Below are positions 1 to 12,734 of a stretch of 64,000 bases of DNA, piece by piece. Below the pieces are notes generated by a model. That model did no database searches. It saw only the letters and a program-made list of their open reading frames with translations, and was not told where the DNA came from. Where the stretch lies: contig NZ_PPDL01000008.1 of NCBI RefSeq assembly GCF_002994655.1, positions 62,001 through 126,000 of the forward strand, written 5' to 3'. This stretch comes from Corynebacterium sp. 13CS0277. Its GTDB lineage: Bacteria; Actinomycetota; Actinomycetes; Mycobacteriales; Mycobacteriaceae. A program made the position numbers and the translations under genes. Position 1 is the first letter of the stretch; each line of letters starts with the position of its first letter.

Positions 1-1
1 G

Positions 2-1141
<1,140 letters not shown>

Positions 1142-1360
1142 GCACCCCACCACCGCGTTCGCCACCCGCCATCCCGGGCGGACACGCGCCCGGCACACAG
1201 CTCCGAACGCGTGGGTTTATCTCCCCCGCCCCGCCGCACCTCACTGCACACCACCTCCCCTCCCGGCAGGTGGCCTGAGGTCGGCGGGGCGTCGGCGTCT
1301 GGAGGGGACGACACGATCGCGGGGATACCCCGCCAGCCCGCGTTGGGCTGCCTGCACGCA

Positions 1361-1414
1361 CAACAGCCGGGCCGCAGCCCCCACAGGTGGTGTGTGGGTG
1401 CGGCCCGGCTGTTG
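1361..1414. terminator. Hairpin between convergent transporter and mdh genes
   Basis: A 16-bp perfect stem (CAACAGCCGGGCCGCA, 1361-1376, paired with 1399-1414) closes a 22-nt loop. It lies 44 nt past the mdh stop and 220 nt past the transporter stop, so it most likely ends mdh transcription and may serve both genes. There is no T-run on either side. Confidence 0.6.
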
Positions 1415-1457
1415 GCCCCCGGTGAGAAGGGGGTGTGCGCGGTGGACGCGGGTCGGC

Positions 1458-3690
<2,233 letters not shown>

Positions 3691-4398
3691 ATGTCGACTG
3701 AGCAAGACCTTGAGCACGGCACTGTCACGGTGGACAGGGTCGTTTCCATCGCCCTGGAGTGCTTCGCCAAGCACGGCTTCGACGACACGCGTCTCGAATC
3801 CATCGCGCAGCGCTCCGGCATGTCCAAGCGCATGATCCATTACCACTTTGGTGACAAGCGCGGCCTGTACGTCCGCACCCTGCAGCTGGCGATTAGCCGC
3901 CTGCGCCCCGACGCCCAGGACATGGCCCTCGAATCGACCGTCCCGGTGGAGGCCATGGCGCAGATCGTCGACGCGATCTACGACCGCATGTCCCAGGAGG
4001 AAAGCTCGGTCCGGCTCGTCACCATGGAGAACCTCTTCGGGCAGGCGGACATGCTGCGCGGCGCGCCGCTCGCCGACCAGTCCTCCATCGTGCTGCAGAT
4101 GGAACGCATCCTGATGATGGGCCAGGATGCGGGTGCCTTCCGCCCGGGCATCGCCGCTGTCGACGTGTACGGCATCGTCGCATCCCTGTGCATGTTCCGG
4201 GTGACGAACCGCGCGACGTTCGCCAACCTCTACGGCACCGACATGGCCGACGACGACAACGTCGACGGCATGCGCCGCCTCGTCCGTGATGCCGTGCTGG
4301 CGTTCCTGACGTCCAACATGCGCAACACCGGCGGCATGAGCTACCTGGTGGGCACCTTCGGGCAGACCGACGGTGGCGCCCAGTCCATCTACGAATAA
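3691..4398 (+). CDS. TetR/AcrR-family transcriptional regulator
   Basis: DNA-binding repressor, 235 aa. The N-terminal helix-turn-helix is clear: VSIALECFAKHGFDDTRLES then IAQRSGMSKRMIHYHFGDK (about residues 15-55), followed by a helical ligand-binding domain with no recognisable specificity. ATG 3691 is preferred over TTG 3682 because AGGGATGAGG (3671-3680) is correctly spaced for it. It points away from mdh and converges on clpX; neither neighbour identifies its targets. Confidence 0.85.
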   Translation: MSTEQDLEHGTVTVDRVVSIALECFAKHGFDDTRLESIAQRSGMSKRMIHYHFGDKRGLYVRTLQLAISRLRPDAQDMALESTVPVEAMAQIVDAIYDRMSQEESSVRLVTMENLFGQADMLRGAPLADQSSIVLQMERILMMGQDAGAFRPGIAAVDVYGIVASLCMFRVTNRATFANLYGTDMADDDNVDGMRRLVRDAVLAFLTSNMRNTGGMSYLVGTFGQTDGGAQSIYE

Positions 4399-4765
4399 CC
4401 CCCACCGTCACGTGCACCCCGGCGCACCCATCGGCCGGACGCACCCACCCCACGCCCCGCACTCCTCCCCCGCGCGCACGCGCCCCCGGGGAGGACTGCG
4501 GGGCTGTTGTGTAAAGCCGCCGACGCGCCACCGCCCCAGCCCGAGCGACACACGCACAGGGAGGCCCAAGGCTTGAGCCTCCCACGACCGCTGGCGCACC
4601 CGCACGTGCGCACTGCGCGCCTTGCGACAGGGTCGGCGCGCGGCCCACAGCCACGCCGCGCGCACAGGCCACCACCACAGCGCCAGCAAGGCCCCACAGC
4701 GCGGGTAGGCACGTCGACTAGCCACGGTCGTGGCATGGCGCCCGAGCCTTCACACCCCACCACGC

Positions 4766-4815
4766 ACAGACGCCCACACCTCCCCGAAAACAATCGAGGA
4801 CGTGTGGGCGTCTGT
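4766..4815 (-). terminator. Hairpin downstream of clpX
   Basis: A perfect 14-bp stem (ACAGACGCCCACAC at 4766-4779 with 4802-4815) lies 21 nt past the clpX stop, with a 22-nt loop. No T-run follows, as is common in this chromosome. It may also block readthrough from the convergent TetR gene. Confidence 0.65.
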
Positions 4816-4835
4816 ACGGCGCTGGTTCGCGGCTG

Positions 4836-6122
4836 TTAGGCCGACTTCACGTGGCGGCCGGGGGAATCGATGAGGTTCTCCACGACAGTGACCTCCTCCT
4901 CGCCGGCCACGAAACCGGGGGTGACGATCACGCGGGCGACCTCACGGTCCGGCAGATCAAACATGAGCGGCGTGAGCAGCTCCTCCAGAATGGAGCGCAA
5001 ACCACGGGCACCCGTCTTACGGGCCAGGGCCTTCTCCGCGATGGCGGTGAGTGCCTCATCTTCGAAGACGAGCTCCGTGCCGTCCATGGCAAACAGGGCG
5101 CAGTACTGGCGCACGAGCGAATTCTTCGGCTCGGTCAGCACCTTGACCAAGGACTCCGCGTCCAAGTTCGACACCGTCGCCGTGACGGGAAGACGACCAA
5201 TGAACTCCGGGATCAGCCCGAACTTCACCAGGTCCTCCGGCTGCACCTGGGAGTAGATATCCAGCTCGCTGAGATCCGCCTTGGAGCGCATCTCCGTACC
5301 GAAGCCCAAGGACGATGCCCCGAGGCGGGTTTCGACGACCTTCTCAATCCCGGAGAAGGCACCGGCAACAATGAACAGGATGTTGGAGGTGTCCAGGTTG
5401 ATGTACTCCTGGTTGGGGTGCTTACGCCCACCGGACGGCGGCACCGCCGCCACCGTGCCCTCCAGGATCTTCAGCAGCGCCTGCTGCACGCCCTCACCGG
5501 ACACATCCCGGGTGATGGAGGGGTTCTCGCTGCGGCGGGCGATCTTATCGACCTCGTCGATGTAGACGATGCCGCGCTGCGCGCGCTCCACATCCATGTC
5601 GGCAGCCTGCAGCAAACGCAGCAGAATGTTCTCCACATCCTCGCCGACATAGCCGGCCTCCGTCAGGGAAGTCGCATCAGCAATGCAGAACGGCACGTCG
5701 AGCATCTTCGCCAACGTCTGCGCCAGATACGTCTTGCCCGAACCCGTCGGCCCCAGCAGCAAAATGTTGGACTTCGCGAGCTCCACCTCCCCCTCGCTCG
5801 CCCCACGGGACGAGGACGCCAGCTCCTGGTTCCGCAACCGCTTGTAGTGGTTGTACACCGCCACCGCCAGGGTGCGCTTCGCCTGATCCTGGCCGATGAC
5901 GTAGCCGTCGAGAAACTCAGCGATCTCCTTCGGCTTCGGCAGGCGGGGGCCTTCCGCGCGGGCCTGGGCGTCCGCCTTGGCGAACTCTTCCTCAATGATC
6001 TCGTTGCACAGCTCAATGCACTCGTTGCAGATGTACACGCCGCCGCCGGCGATCAGCTTGCGGACGAGCTTTTGGCTCTTGCCGCAAAACGAGCACTTGA
6101 TGAGGTCCGAAGCTTCAGACAT
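4836..6122 (-). CDS. clpX: ATP-dependent Clp protease ATP-binding subunit ClpX
   Basis: AAA+ unfoldase that recognises, unfolds and threads substrates into the ClpP chamber; cytoplasmic. The 428-aa protein begins with the ClpX zinc-binding domain (C10, C13, C32, C35), then Walker A GPTGSGKT, Walker B ([11 protein letters not shown]) and the IGRLPV/sensor region near the C-terminus. Start 6122 (MSEASDLIK) is set by the zinc domain; the open frame extends further upstream but encodes no family sequence. It lies about 300 nt downstream of clpP2 with hairpins in the gap, so it probably has its own transcript. Confidence 0.96.
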   Translation of the reverse strand: MSEASDLIKCSFCGKSQKLVRKLIAGGGVYICNECIELCNEIIEEEFAKADAQARAEGPRLPKPKEIAEFLDGYVIGQDQAKRTLAVAVYNHYKRLRNQELASSSRGASEGEVELAKSNILLLGPTGSGKTYLAQTLAKMLDVPFCIADATSLTEAGYVGEDVENILLRLLQAADMDVERAQRGIVYIDEVDKIARRSENPSITRDVSGEGVQQALLKILEGTVAAVPPSGGRKHPNQEYINLDTSNILFIVAGAFSGIEKVVETRLGASSLGFGTEMRSKADLSELDIYSQVQPEDLVKFGLIPEFIGRLPVTATVSNLDAESLVKVLTEPKNSLVRQYCALFAMDGTELVFEDEALTAIAEKALARKTGARGLRSILEELLTPLMFDLPDREVARVIVTPGFVAGEEEVTVVENLIDSPGRHVKSA

Positions 6123-6254
6123 GGATGGCTTTACCAGTTCCTTTAAAGGTGGGTGAACCCCACGCCACACCGCCGGCTGACAGGGCCGGCAAGCACCCGC
6201 ACGAGGTGGTGTGCGTGGACGGTCGGGCTGGGCTGTACCGCACCACTTTAGCCG

Positions 6255-6329
6255 CACCGGGTGGGACACCCGGTGCAGGAAACACCCCACCATGCCCGCG
6301 TAACCGCCGCAGCGGCGGTGTCAGCGGGC
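6255..6329 (-). promoter_or_regulatory. Two hairpins between clpP2 and clpX
   Basis: The clpP2-clpX gap holds a perfect 9-bp hairpin (CACCGGGTG, 6255-6263 with 6267-6275) and a nested hairpin at 6294-6329 (GCCCGC outer, CCGCCGC inner arms). They could end the clpP1P2 transcript or lie in the clpX leader. No promoter hexamers are obvious. Confidence 0.4.
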
Positions 6330-6429
6330 ACCAGTGGGGTGCGACGCGGCACGTCACGATCAAGGCGGTGGTGCGGCGCCCACAGATGAACTGTGAGACG
6401 TGACGTGCGCGGAAGGTGAGGTGACGCGG

Positions 6430-7059
6430 TTAGCGCTGCGCAGACAGCTTCCGGTACTCGAAGACCTGATCAATGATGCCGTAGTCCTTCGCCTCAGCGG
6501 CGGTGAGGATCTTGTCACGGTCGGTATCGATACGGATCTGCTCCGGGGTCTTGCCGGTGTGGTGCGCCAGCGTGGTCTCCATGAGGGTACGCATGCGCTC
6601 AATCTCCTTGGCCTGGATCTCCAGGTCGGACACCTGGCCCTGCACACCACCGGTGGCGGGCTGGTGAATAAGCACGCGGGCGTTCGGCAGGGCGGCACGC
6701 TTACCGGGGGTGCCGGCAGCCAGCAGCACCGCCGCAGCGGACGCCGCCTGGCCAAGGCACACGGTCTGCACATCGCAGCGCACGTACTGCATGGTGTCGT
6801 AAATCGCCATCAGCGAGGTGAAGGAACCGCCGGGGCTGTTGATGTACATCGTGATGTCCCGGTCGGGGTCCTGGCCCTCGAGGACGAGCAGCTGCGCCAT
6901 GATGTCGTTCGCCGAAGCGTCGTCGACCTGGGTGCCGAGGAAGATGATGCGCTCCTCGAACAGCTTGTTGTAGGGGTTGGACTCCTTCGCACCGAAGGTG
7001 GACTGCTCCACGAAGGAGGGGAGGATGTACCGCGACGTCGGCATCGAGGACTGGTTCAT
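6430..7059 (-). CDS. clpP2: ATP-dependent Clp protease proteolytic subunit ClpP2
   Basis: Serine protease ring subunit (209 aa) that degrades proteins fed by ClpX or ClpC. The catalytic triad is visible: S107 in GQAAS, H132 in IHQP, D182 in DTDRD. The [10 protein letters not shown] handle is present. Actinobacteria make a mixed ClpP1-ClpP2 tetradecamer, so this subunit probably acts with the upstream paralogue. It follows clpP1 after 140 nt and is likely cotranscribed. Confidence 0.95.
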   Translation of the reverse strand: MNQSSMPTSRYILPSFVEQSTFGAKESNPYNKLFEERIIFLGTQVDDASANDIMAQLLVLEGQDPDRDITMYINSPGGSFTSLMAIYDTMQYVRCDVQTVCLGQAASAAAVLLAAGTPGKRAALPNARVLIHQPATGGVQGQVSDLEIQAKEIERMRTLMETTLAHHTGKTPEQIRIDTDRDKILTAAEAKDYGIIDQVFEYRKLSAQR

Positions 7060-7199
7060 GGTGAGATCTCCTAAAGCGAATGATGAGGGGTGAGCGAAAA
7101 AGACTAAAAAGAAGGCTCGCGGCCACGTACGCAGGGGACGTGCTTCCCCGCGCCGCCGCAGGCCTCGTGTGTGCTGCGGCGGGTGGTGCTCACGCCCGC

Positions 7200-7781
7200 T
7201 TACTTCGCGTGGGTAATGACGTGGTCGACGAAGCCGTAGTCCTTCGCCTCAGCGGCGGTGAACCAGCGGTCACGGTCGGAATCCTTGGTGATCTGCTCCA
7301 CGGTCTGGCCGGTGTGCTCAGCGATGAGCTCCGCCATCTCCCGCTTGGTGTGGGCGAACTGCTCCGCCTGGATGGCGATGTCGGCCGCGGTACCACCGAC
7401 ACCGGCAGAGGGCTGGTGCATCATGATGCGGGCGTGGGGCAGGGCGTAGCGCTTGCCCTTGGTGCCCGCGGACAGCAGGAACTGGCCCATGGAGGCCGCC
7501 AGGCCCATGCCGTAGGTGGCGACATCGCAGGGGGCGTACTTCATGGTGTCGTAGATCGCCATGCCTGCGGTGACGGAGCCACCGGGGCTGTTGATGTAGA
7601 GGTTAATGTCCCGCGTGGGGTCCTCTGCGGACAGCAGGAGGATCTGGGCGCACAGCTTGTTGGCGATCTCGTCGTCAACCTGGGTGCCGAGGAAAATGAT
7701 GCGCTCCCGGAGGAGACGCTCGAAGACGGAGTCGGAAAGGTTCATGCCTGCGGTGGCAGACATCAGCAGTTTGTCGCTCAT
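7200..7781 (-). CDS. clpP1: ATP-dependent Clp protease proteolytic subunit ClpP1
   Basis: Second ClpP subunit (193 aa). Triad S97 (GLAAS), H122 (MMHQP) and D171 (DSDRD) is intact, with [13 protein letters not shown] 7781 is chosen because GAAGAG precedes it and the protein then has family length; the open frame runs upstream only as non-family sequence. First gene of the clpP1-clpP2 unit, with a ClgR-like site and -10 box upstream. tig lies upstream in the same direction but behind its own terminator. Confidence 0.95.
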   Translation of the reverse strand: MSDKLLMSATAGMNLSDSVFERLLRERIIFLGTQVDDEIANKLCAQILLLSAEDPTRDINLYINSPGGSVTAGMAIYDTMKYAPCDVATYGMGLAASMGQFLLSAGTKGKRYALPHARIMMHQPSAGVGGTAADIAIQAEQFAHTKREMAELIAEHTGQTVEQITKDSDRDRWFTAAEAKDYGFVDHVITHAK

Positions 7782-7903
7782 GGTCTCTTCAATCTGTTGA
7801 CGGCGGTGATTATTTCCGTGGCACGCGCCCGTACCGGGTGTGCTGACCCTCTGGGGAGTAGAGGTGTCAGCGCACCCCGCGCGGGGGCGTGCGGCTGCCT
7901 GAC

Positions 7904-7974
7904 AGCCTACCGCCGGTGGTGGAGTGCGGGCGAAGAAAAGTGGCTTTTTTCGCCGATGTTCGCTCACAGCGCAC
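7904..7974 (-). promoter_or_regulatory. clpP1 promoter region with ClgR-like operator
   Basis: Positions 7957-7974 read TGTTCGCTCACAGCGCAC and match the published Corynebacterium ClgR consensus (WNNWCGCYNANRGCGWWS, from memory) at 17 of 18 positions. On the minus strand a -10-like TAGGCT lies at 7904-7909, about 120 nt before the clpP1 ATG, placing the site about 65-70 nt upstream of the implied start, as expected for an activator. ClgR activates clpP1P2 in C. glutamicum; that it does so here is inference. Confidence 0.55.
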
Positions 7975-8021
7975 GGCCGGCGGGAGCGTAGCGGCGTTTT
8001 GGGGTCAACGCGGGTAGGCGA

Positions 8022-8065
8022 AAGCCCCCAGGGGCCACAACGATAATGCTGGGCCTTGGGGGCTT
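8022..8065 (-). terminator. Terminator of tig
   Basis: Inverted repeat of AAGCCCCCA (8022-8030) and TTGGGGGCTT (8056-8065), with extra GGCC pairing inside, 60-110 nt past the tig stop. On the minus strand it is followed by only a short T stretch. Confidence 0.6.
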
Positions 8066-8128
8066 CACACGGTCCCTGAGGCGCTCCCCGCCCCTCATGC
8101 GGGACGGGCGGCGCGGTGGGGGTGCTGC

Positions 8129-9478
8129 TTAGTTCTCCTCGGCAGCGGCCTCGGCGTCATCCTCGCCGTAGTACTCCTTGGGGTCGACAGATGCGCCCTC
8201 GGAGTCGGTGACGGTGACCTTGCAGATGGCGGAGGCGAGAGCCTTGCCGCGGCGCAGGTCGGCCATGACGGTGCCGAGCTGGCCGGCCTGGTTGAGGCGC
8301 TCGACGAACTCCTGCGGCTGCATGCCGTAGTTCTGCGCGGTGAAGACGATGTGCTGGGTGAACTCTTCGTTGGTCACCTCGGGCTGCTCGATCTCAGCGA
8401 GAGCATCGAGGAACAGCTGGGTGCGCACGTTGGTGGTGGCGGACTCGCGGGCCTGCTTCTCGAAGGTCTCGCGGTCCATGCCCTGGGCGCCGAGCACCAT
8501 GTTGAGCATGTTCTCGTCGCCACCAACCTGAGCGATGAGGCTCTGGATCTGGCCGTTGGCCTGCTCCTCGATGAGAGACTCGGGCAGAGCGAACTCGGTC
8601 TTCTCCAGGGCGGCGTCGAGAACGGCGTCACGGATGGCCATGGCCTGCTGGGTCTTGGCACGCTCCTCGACGGTCTCGGCGAGGTCGGCGCGCAGCGCGT
8701 CGACGGTGTCGAACTCGGAGGCTTCCTGCACGAACTCGTCGTTGACCTCGGGCAGCACGCGCTCGCGGACGGCGGTGACCTTGACGGTGACCTGGCCGGT
8801 CTCGCCGGAGTGCTCGCCGGCGGGGATCGAGGCGTCGAAGGTGGCGGACTCGCCAGCGGACAGGCCGGTGACGGCCTCATCCAGACCCTCGATGAAGTCC
8901 TTGGAGCCGACCAGGTAGGTCAGGCCCTCTTCAGAAGCCTCCGGGATCTCCTTGCCGTCGACTGCAGCAGACAGGTCGATGGTGAGGATGTGGCCCTCAG
9001 CAGCCGGACCCTCCACAGCCTTCTCGGTGGCGAAGCGGGCGCGGAGACGATCGAGCTCCGCATCGACAGCAGCCTCGTCGGTGGCGACAGCGTCAACGGT
9101 GACGGAGATGTCCTCGAAGTTCGGGACCTCGATCTCGGGGCGAACGTCAACCTCGGCGGTGAACTCGACGAGCTCACCATCCTCAACCTTGGTCACATCG
9201 ATGACCGGCTGGCTCAGCACGTTGAGCTCGTTGGCCTGCACGGCCTGGGAGTAACGGGACGGCAGCATCTCGTTGATGACCTGCTCGATGACCGGGCCGC
9301 GGCCGATGCGGGCCTCGATCAGCTGACGCGGGGCCTTGCCCTTACGGAAACCGGGCACCTGCACCTGGCGGGACAGCGCTGCGTAGGCCTGATCAAACTC
9401 AGCGGAGAGTTCGTCGAAGGGAACCTCGACGGTGATCTTCACGCGGGTGTCATTGAGCTTCTCGACGGAACTCTTCAC
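8129..9478 (-). CDS. tig: Trigger factor, ribosome-associated chaperone
   Basis: Peptidyl-prolyl isomerase and chaperone that binds nascent chains at the ribosome exit. The 449-aa protein has the three expected parts: N-terminal ribosome-binding domain with the [11 protein letters not shown] signature (about residues 43-53), FKBP-like domain (about 160-245), and a helical C-terminal domain. It starts at GTG with AGGAG eight nt upstream. The acidic tail [12 protein letters not shown] is normal for actinobacterial trigger factors. Upstream lies tRNA-Pro. Confidence 0.95.
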   Translation of the reverse strand: MKSSVEKLNDTRVKITVEVPFDELSAEFDQAYAALSRQVQVPGFRKGKAPRQLIEARIGRGPVIEQVINEMLPSRYSQAVQANELNVLSQPVIDVTKVEDGELVEFTAEVDVRPEIEVPNFEDISVTVDAVATDEAAVDAELDRLRARFATEKAVEGPAAEGHILTIDLSAAVDGKEIPEASEEGLTYLVGSKDFIEGLDEAVTGLSAGESATFDASIPAGEHSGETGQVTVKVTAVRERVLPEVNDEFVQEASEFDTVDALRADLAETVEERAKTQQAMAIRDAVLDAALEKTEFALPESLIEEQANGQIQSLIAQVGGDENMLNMVLGAQGMDRETFEKQARESATTNVRTQLFLDALAEIEQPEVTNEEFTQHIVFTAQNYGMQPQEFVERLNQAGQLGTVMADLRRGKALASAICKVTVTDSEGASVDPKEYYGEDDAEAAAEEN

Positions 9479-9763
9479 GAGTCACACTCCTGGGAAAATT
9501 AACGGTGAGCCGCCCACCGCCAGCACCCGACCCACGCCGCACCAAGCGACGGCAGGAGATGGAATGCGCACAGCAGATGGCGACTCGGAAAACTACATGG
9601 TTGTTGCACTGAGAACGATGCCAGCCCAGCGATGAGCGTGTGGCGCTCATCGTGCACTCCCGCAGTCGCGTGAGCGCAAGGACTAGCACCCGAACCAACA
9701 CCACGCTCCCGGGCCGACACTTTCCATCTGTGATGGTGGTCGGCCAGGCCGCGGTACTCAGCG

Positions 9764-9837
9764 TCGGGATAACAGGATTTGAACCTGCGACCCCCTGCTC
9801 CCAAAGCAGGTGCGCTACCAAGCTGCGCCATATCCCG
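9764..9837 (-). tRNA. tRNA-Pro (anticodon TGG)
   Basis: The minus strand folds as a 74-nt cloverleaf. The 7-bp acceptor stem is CGGGATA with TATCCCG, the D-arm begins GCGCAGCTTGG, the anticodon loop CTTTGGG gives TGG, and the T-arm contains GGTTCAAATCC. The discriminator is A and CCA is not encoded. Confidence 0.95.
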
Positions 9838-10214
9838 GTCACGTCACGACCACTGGAGAAACCACCGCAGGTGACCACCAGTGCGTGGACGTGGCTAGCA
9901 GTCTACCCAGTATTGCCAGCACGCCCACACACCGGGGTCCACTTCCCCGCAGCATCCACGCCAACACCCCCTCCCACCTGCCCAAATGTCAAGCCCGAGC
10001 CTGTGGATAACTTCTCCCCACGCCACAGAACTTCGCGATCACGTGCTCTCTACTGCTCCCCCACCACCGCCGCCACCCACGCAGGCATGCACTACCCGAG
10101 TCAACCTCACCGTAGGGGCGCCACGTCGGATGTGTGGTGCGCGCACGCAAGCCCCCAAGCTCCACTCCCCGCACGTCCCACGCCCCCGCCCCGAGGACAC
10201 AGACAGCGCGAGAC

Positions 10215-10243
10215 TTGTGTAACCCGCCCGCGTCCGATACCAT
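10215..10243 (+). promoter_or_regulatory. Original host promoter of tRNA-Gly, now cut off from the gene
   Basis: A -35 TTGTGT (10215-10220), 17-nt spacer and -10 TACCAT (10238-10243) end 46 nt before the tRNA-Gly 5' fragment at attL. Before phage integration this would have driven the tRNA. It now reads into the phage left end. Confidence 0.5.
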
Positions 10244-10287
10244 GCGACGGTGCGCGATAAGCGCTGGTCACGGCTCTAAGCAGTACC

Positions 10288-10330
10288 GTGGGAACGTCGT
10301 ATAGTGGCTAATACCTCAGCCTTCCAAGCT
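10288..10330 (+). repeat. attL core (43 bp)
   Basis: Identical to 62272-62314. It covers two bases upstream and the first 41 nt of tRNA-Gly, through the anticodon loop. Host sequence lies to the left and phage sequence begins at 10331. Confidence 0.9.
10290..10330 (+). pseudogene. 5' fragment of tRNA-Gly(TCC) left at attL
   Basis: The first 41 nt of the tRNA (acceptor 5' strand, D-arm and most of the anticodon arm) followed by unrelated phage DNA, so no functional tRNA can form. It keeps the original host promoter (10215-10243). Confidence 0.85.
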
Positions 10331-10346
10331 ACCCTTTCATATAATC

Positions 10347-10376
10347 GCGGCTTTCGTCAAACTTTTTTAAAGCCGC
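10347..10376. repeat. Inverted repeat just inside attL
   Basis: GCGGCTTT (10347-10354) and AAAGCCGC (10369-10376) form an 8-bp stem with an A/T-rich loop, 17 nt inside the phage. Position suggests a stop for transcription entering from the orphan tRNA promoter or an integrase/excisionase arm region; neither is shown. Further right, 10400-10430 has a weak G/C hairpin followed by T6. Confidence 0.35.
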
Positions 10377-10510
10377 TGGTAGTACTTCCACCCCCGCCGA
10401 GTGCCCGCTCTGGTGTGGGGCTTTTTTGTTGCCGGTGCCCGTTTTTTCGGGGCGGTTTTTGGGGGTGTTCCCCCACCCCTTTAAATAACTTATTTATGCG
10501 GATATTGCAT

Positions 10511-10550
10511 AACCCCCGCCACCCCGTGGGTACAGGGCAGTGCGGGGGCT
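10511..10550 (-). terminator. Terminator at the end of the late operon
   Basis: CCCCCGC (10513-10519) pairs with GCGGGGG (10542-10548) 20 nt past the stop of the last late gene. On the minus strand the stem runs into TTATG. It would stop late transcription before attL. Confidence 0.55.
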
Positions 10551-10566
10551 ACGGGCGGGCCTAGGG

Positions 10567-12303
10567 TCAGCCGACGACGAAGGTGAAGCAGGCCCGGATC
10601 TTCTTGCCGGCACCGAGGGTACTGCCGGAGGCGTAGTACATGTTCCCGTTGTTGCTGAGCATGAAGAGCAGCGTTGACGTGCTTCCGTGGACCTGGCCCG
10701 CTGCCTGCACGTGCCAGGTGGGGCGCGCCCAGTCCGGCACGGTGATGGGGGCCTTGGCGTCGTTGCCGGACTGCACCGTCACGACGTTGCCGGAGCGGGC
10801 GATACGCCAGCCGCCAACGACTGCGGTGCGCGTCTTCGCACCCTTGGCGACCTCCTTGTCTACATAAGCCTTCGACGCGGCGGAACTGTTTGCCGAGGGT
10901 GTATCGGCGACGGAGATTTGGCCGTCTGCACTGCGCGCCACGATGGTGCCCTTCTTGCCGAGGGCGTGGGCGTTGACGGTGCCCGTCGACGCGGTGCTGA
11001 CTGCCAGCCGGGCGTCGAGGTGGCCCTTGTTGACGGCGTCGGCGCTCTCGGTGGGGTTGCCCACGCGGAGCGCGCCGGTGGAGCGGCGTACGGCGATGGT
11101 GTTGATGTTCGCCTGGTGGGGGTCGGCTGCTTTCACCCAGCTGGGCACGTCGGAGAGGCCTGCCAGGGTGTGGGTGTGCGTCTTGGTCGCGTAGTTGTCG
11201 GCGACCCACTTCTTGGGCACCGCATCGTCGTCGTACTGCGGGGGTGAGGTTTTGAGCGTGCCGTAGTGGGTACGGACGGGGATGGTGGAGTTCTTGATGG
11301 CCCAGTTGATGCCGTCGACGCGGCCGCTGACTTCGAGGGTGCCGTCGCTGCCGTTGCGTTGGAGGTCGCGGAGGCTGTGGGTGTGCCTGCCAGGCGCGCG
11401 GGTAGCGATCTGCCCGTCGACGTAGGCCTTACTGGTGGCAGACCACGTGTCCGTCGGCGGGGTAGCCACGGGGATCTGCCCGTCCTTGGTGCGGGCGACG
11501 ATCGTGTCCTTTTTGCCTGCCGCGTAGGCGTTCACCCGGGCGCTGGTGCTCTTTCCGGGCTTGAGCTGCTCGTCAAAGTAGGCCTTGTTCACCGCGTCGG
11601 CCGGCTCGGTCGGAGGCCCCACCCGCAGTGCCCCGGTGGAGCGGCGCACCGCGATGGTGTTCACCCCCGGCTGGTGGGGGTCCCTGGCCTTCACCCAGTT
11701 GGGCATGTCCACGAGGCTGCTCACCGCGCGCACGGGGTTGGCGACCTCGGACTTGAGGGACGACAGCCCGATGCTGCCGGGCTTGATGCCGGTGTTGGCG
11801 GTCTCGGCTGCCTTGCTGGCAGCAGCCTCGGCCGCCCTCTTTGCGGTCTCCGCACCACCCTTGGCGTTCTCCGCCGCCTTCTTTGCGTTCTCCGCCCCGG
11901 TCTTCGCGGTCTCCGCGCCGCTCTTGGCTGTCTCCGCGCCGGCCTTGGCGGTGGCCGCTGCGGTGGCGTGGGCCTTCGCCTCGTTCCTGATGCGCTCAGT
12001 GTCGGCCTTGACCTGGTCGGTTGCTTTCTTCACCGCGTCGGTGGCCTTCTTCACCGCGTCGGCCTGCGACTTAGCGCTCTCCGCGCCCTTCTTCGCATTG
12101 TTCGCAGCCGTCGCCGAGGACGCGGCCTCCTGAGCCTTGCGGGTCACCGCCTCCTTGAGCTTGAGGTACTCGCCAGACACCGGCAGGGTCGCCAGGCCCG
12201 TGGTGTTGTCAATCTCGATCCACGCGCGGCCGGTGCGCAGGTAGTCGTCATCGTCAACGAACCTGCCCTCGACGCGGGCGGTGAACTTCCCTACTTCTCC
12301 CAC
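10567..12303 (-). CDS. Tail fibre / receptor-binding protein with internal duplication
   Basis: 578-aa structural protein, probably a trimeric adhesin at the tail tip. Residues about 50-170 are Ala/Lys/Glu repeats (GAETAK, GAENAK), a predicted coiled coil. Two related modules follow, about 198-301 and 384-487, sharing NTIAVRRSTGALRVG, ADAVNK, KKxTIVAR and a SKAYVD end. Each is flanked by a GRHTHS or KTHTHT motif; HxH in trimeric fibres can bind metal along the axis. The C-terminal part (about 490-578) is beta-rich and probably forms the tip. Last gene of the late operon, after the lysis genes. Fibre role is inferred from composition and position. Confidence 0.7.
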   Translation of the reverse strand: MGEVGKFTARVEGRFVDDDDYLRTGRAWIEIDNTTGLATLPVSGEYLKLKEAVTRKAQEAASSATAANNAKKGAESAKSQADAVKKATDAVKKATDQVKADTERIRNEAKAHATAAATAKAGAETAKSGAETAKTGAENAKKAAENAKGGAETAKRAAEAAASKAAETANTGIKPGSIGLSSLKSEVANPVRAVSSLVDMPNWVKARDPHQPGVNTIAVRRSTGALRVGPPTEPADAVNKAYFDEQLKPGKSTSARVNAYAAGKKDTIVARTKDGQIPVATPPTDTWSATSKAYVDGQIATRAPGRHTHSLRDLQRNGSDGTLEVSGRVDGINWAIKNSTIPVRTHYGTLKTSPPQYDDDAVPKKWVADNYATKTHTHTLAGLSDVPSWVKAADPHQANINTIAVRRSTGALRVGNPTESADAVNKGHLDARLAVSTASTGTVNAHALGKKGTIVARSADGQISVADTPSANSSAASKAYVDKEVAKGAKTRTAVVGGWRIARSGNVVTVQSGNDAKAPITVPDWARPTWHVQAAGQVHGSTSTLLFMLSNNGNMYYASGSTLGAGKKIRACFTFVVG

Positions 12304-12734
12304 TGTCGGTACTCCTTAAGCTCGGGCGGCAGCGGCCGGACGGCTGCCTGGGGGTATTGCACCGCAAAGTCGGTGCGTAGGTCCTCGATGTGCCTCATGG
12401 CGACTTGGAGGAGGTGGTCGGCGGAGGCGATGCGCCGCTGGAGGATGGTGATTTTCCCGGAAAGTTCGGTGAGCTGCCGCTGGGTTTCGGCGTGCTCCTC
12501 CTCCACCGCGTTCATCCGCTCGCGCAGTTGGTTGGCTTCCAGCAGGAAGTCGGCGGCGCGCTCGTCGGCCTGCTTGAGGTTGGCCTCCAGGCGCTCGTTG
12601 ATGCGCAGCGCGGCCTCGGAGGATGCCTTCGCTTCGCCGCCGCGCCGGTTCTCGCGGGCTTGGAGCCAGCCCCAGAACCCGCCGGCGATGGCTACACCGA
12701 TGCCGCTGATGAGGCTGATGATGCCGCTATCCAT
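12291..12734 (-). CDS. Membrane-anchored coiled-coil protein, possible lysis accessory
   Basis: About 147 aa. An N-terminal hydrophobic helix (GIISLISGIGVAIAGGFWGW) is followed by a long charged helix rich in Glu, Ala and Arg. Start ATG 12734 overlaps the end of the upstream membrane gene; a GTG two codons earlier is the alternative. The layout recalls holin-associated or inner-membrane spanin proteins, but no spanin partner is visible. Position between holin-like and fibre genes supports a lysis or tail-tip role. Confidence 0.5.
   Translation of the reverse strand: MDSGIISLISGIGVAIAGGFWGWLQARENRRGGEAKASSEAALRINERLEANLKQADERAADFLLEANQLRERMNAVEEEHAETQRQLTELSGKITILQRRIASADHLLQVAMRHIEDLRTDFAVQYPQAAVRPLPPELKEYRQWEK

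Noticed and set aside
7988..8020. Second possible ClgR site (CGC..CGCG) near 8010
   Set aside because: Spacing between half-sites is six instead of five and the flanks do not fit.
9450..9878. Minus-strand 142-aa frame over tRNA-Pro and the tig leader
   Set aside because: It reads through the tRNA gene and is incompatible with tig's own start region.
10002..10010. Perfect DnaA-box-like TGTGGATAA left of attL
   Set aside because: A single box with no second copy nearby or AT-rich unwinding region does not support an origin.
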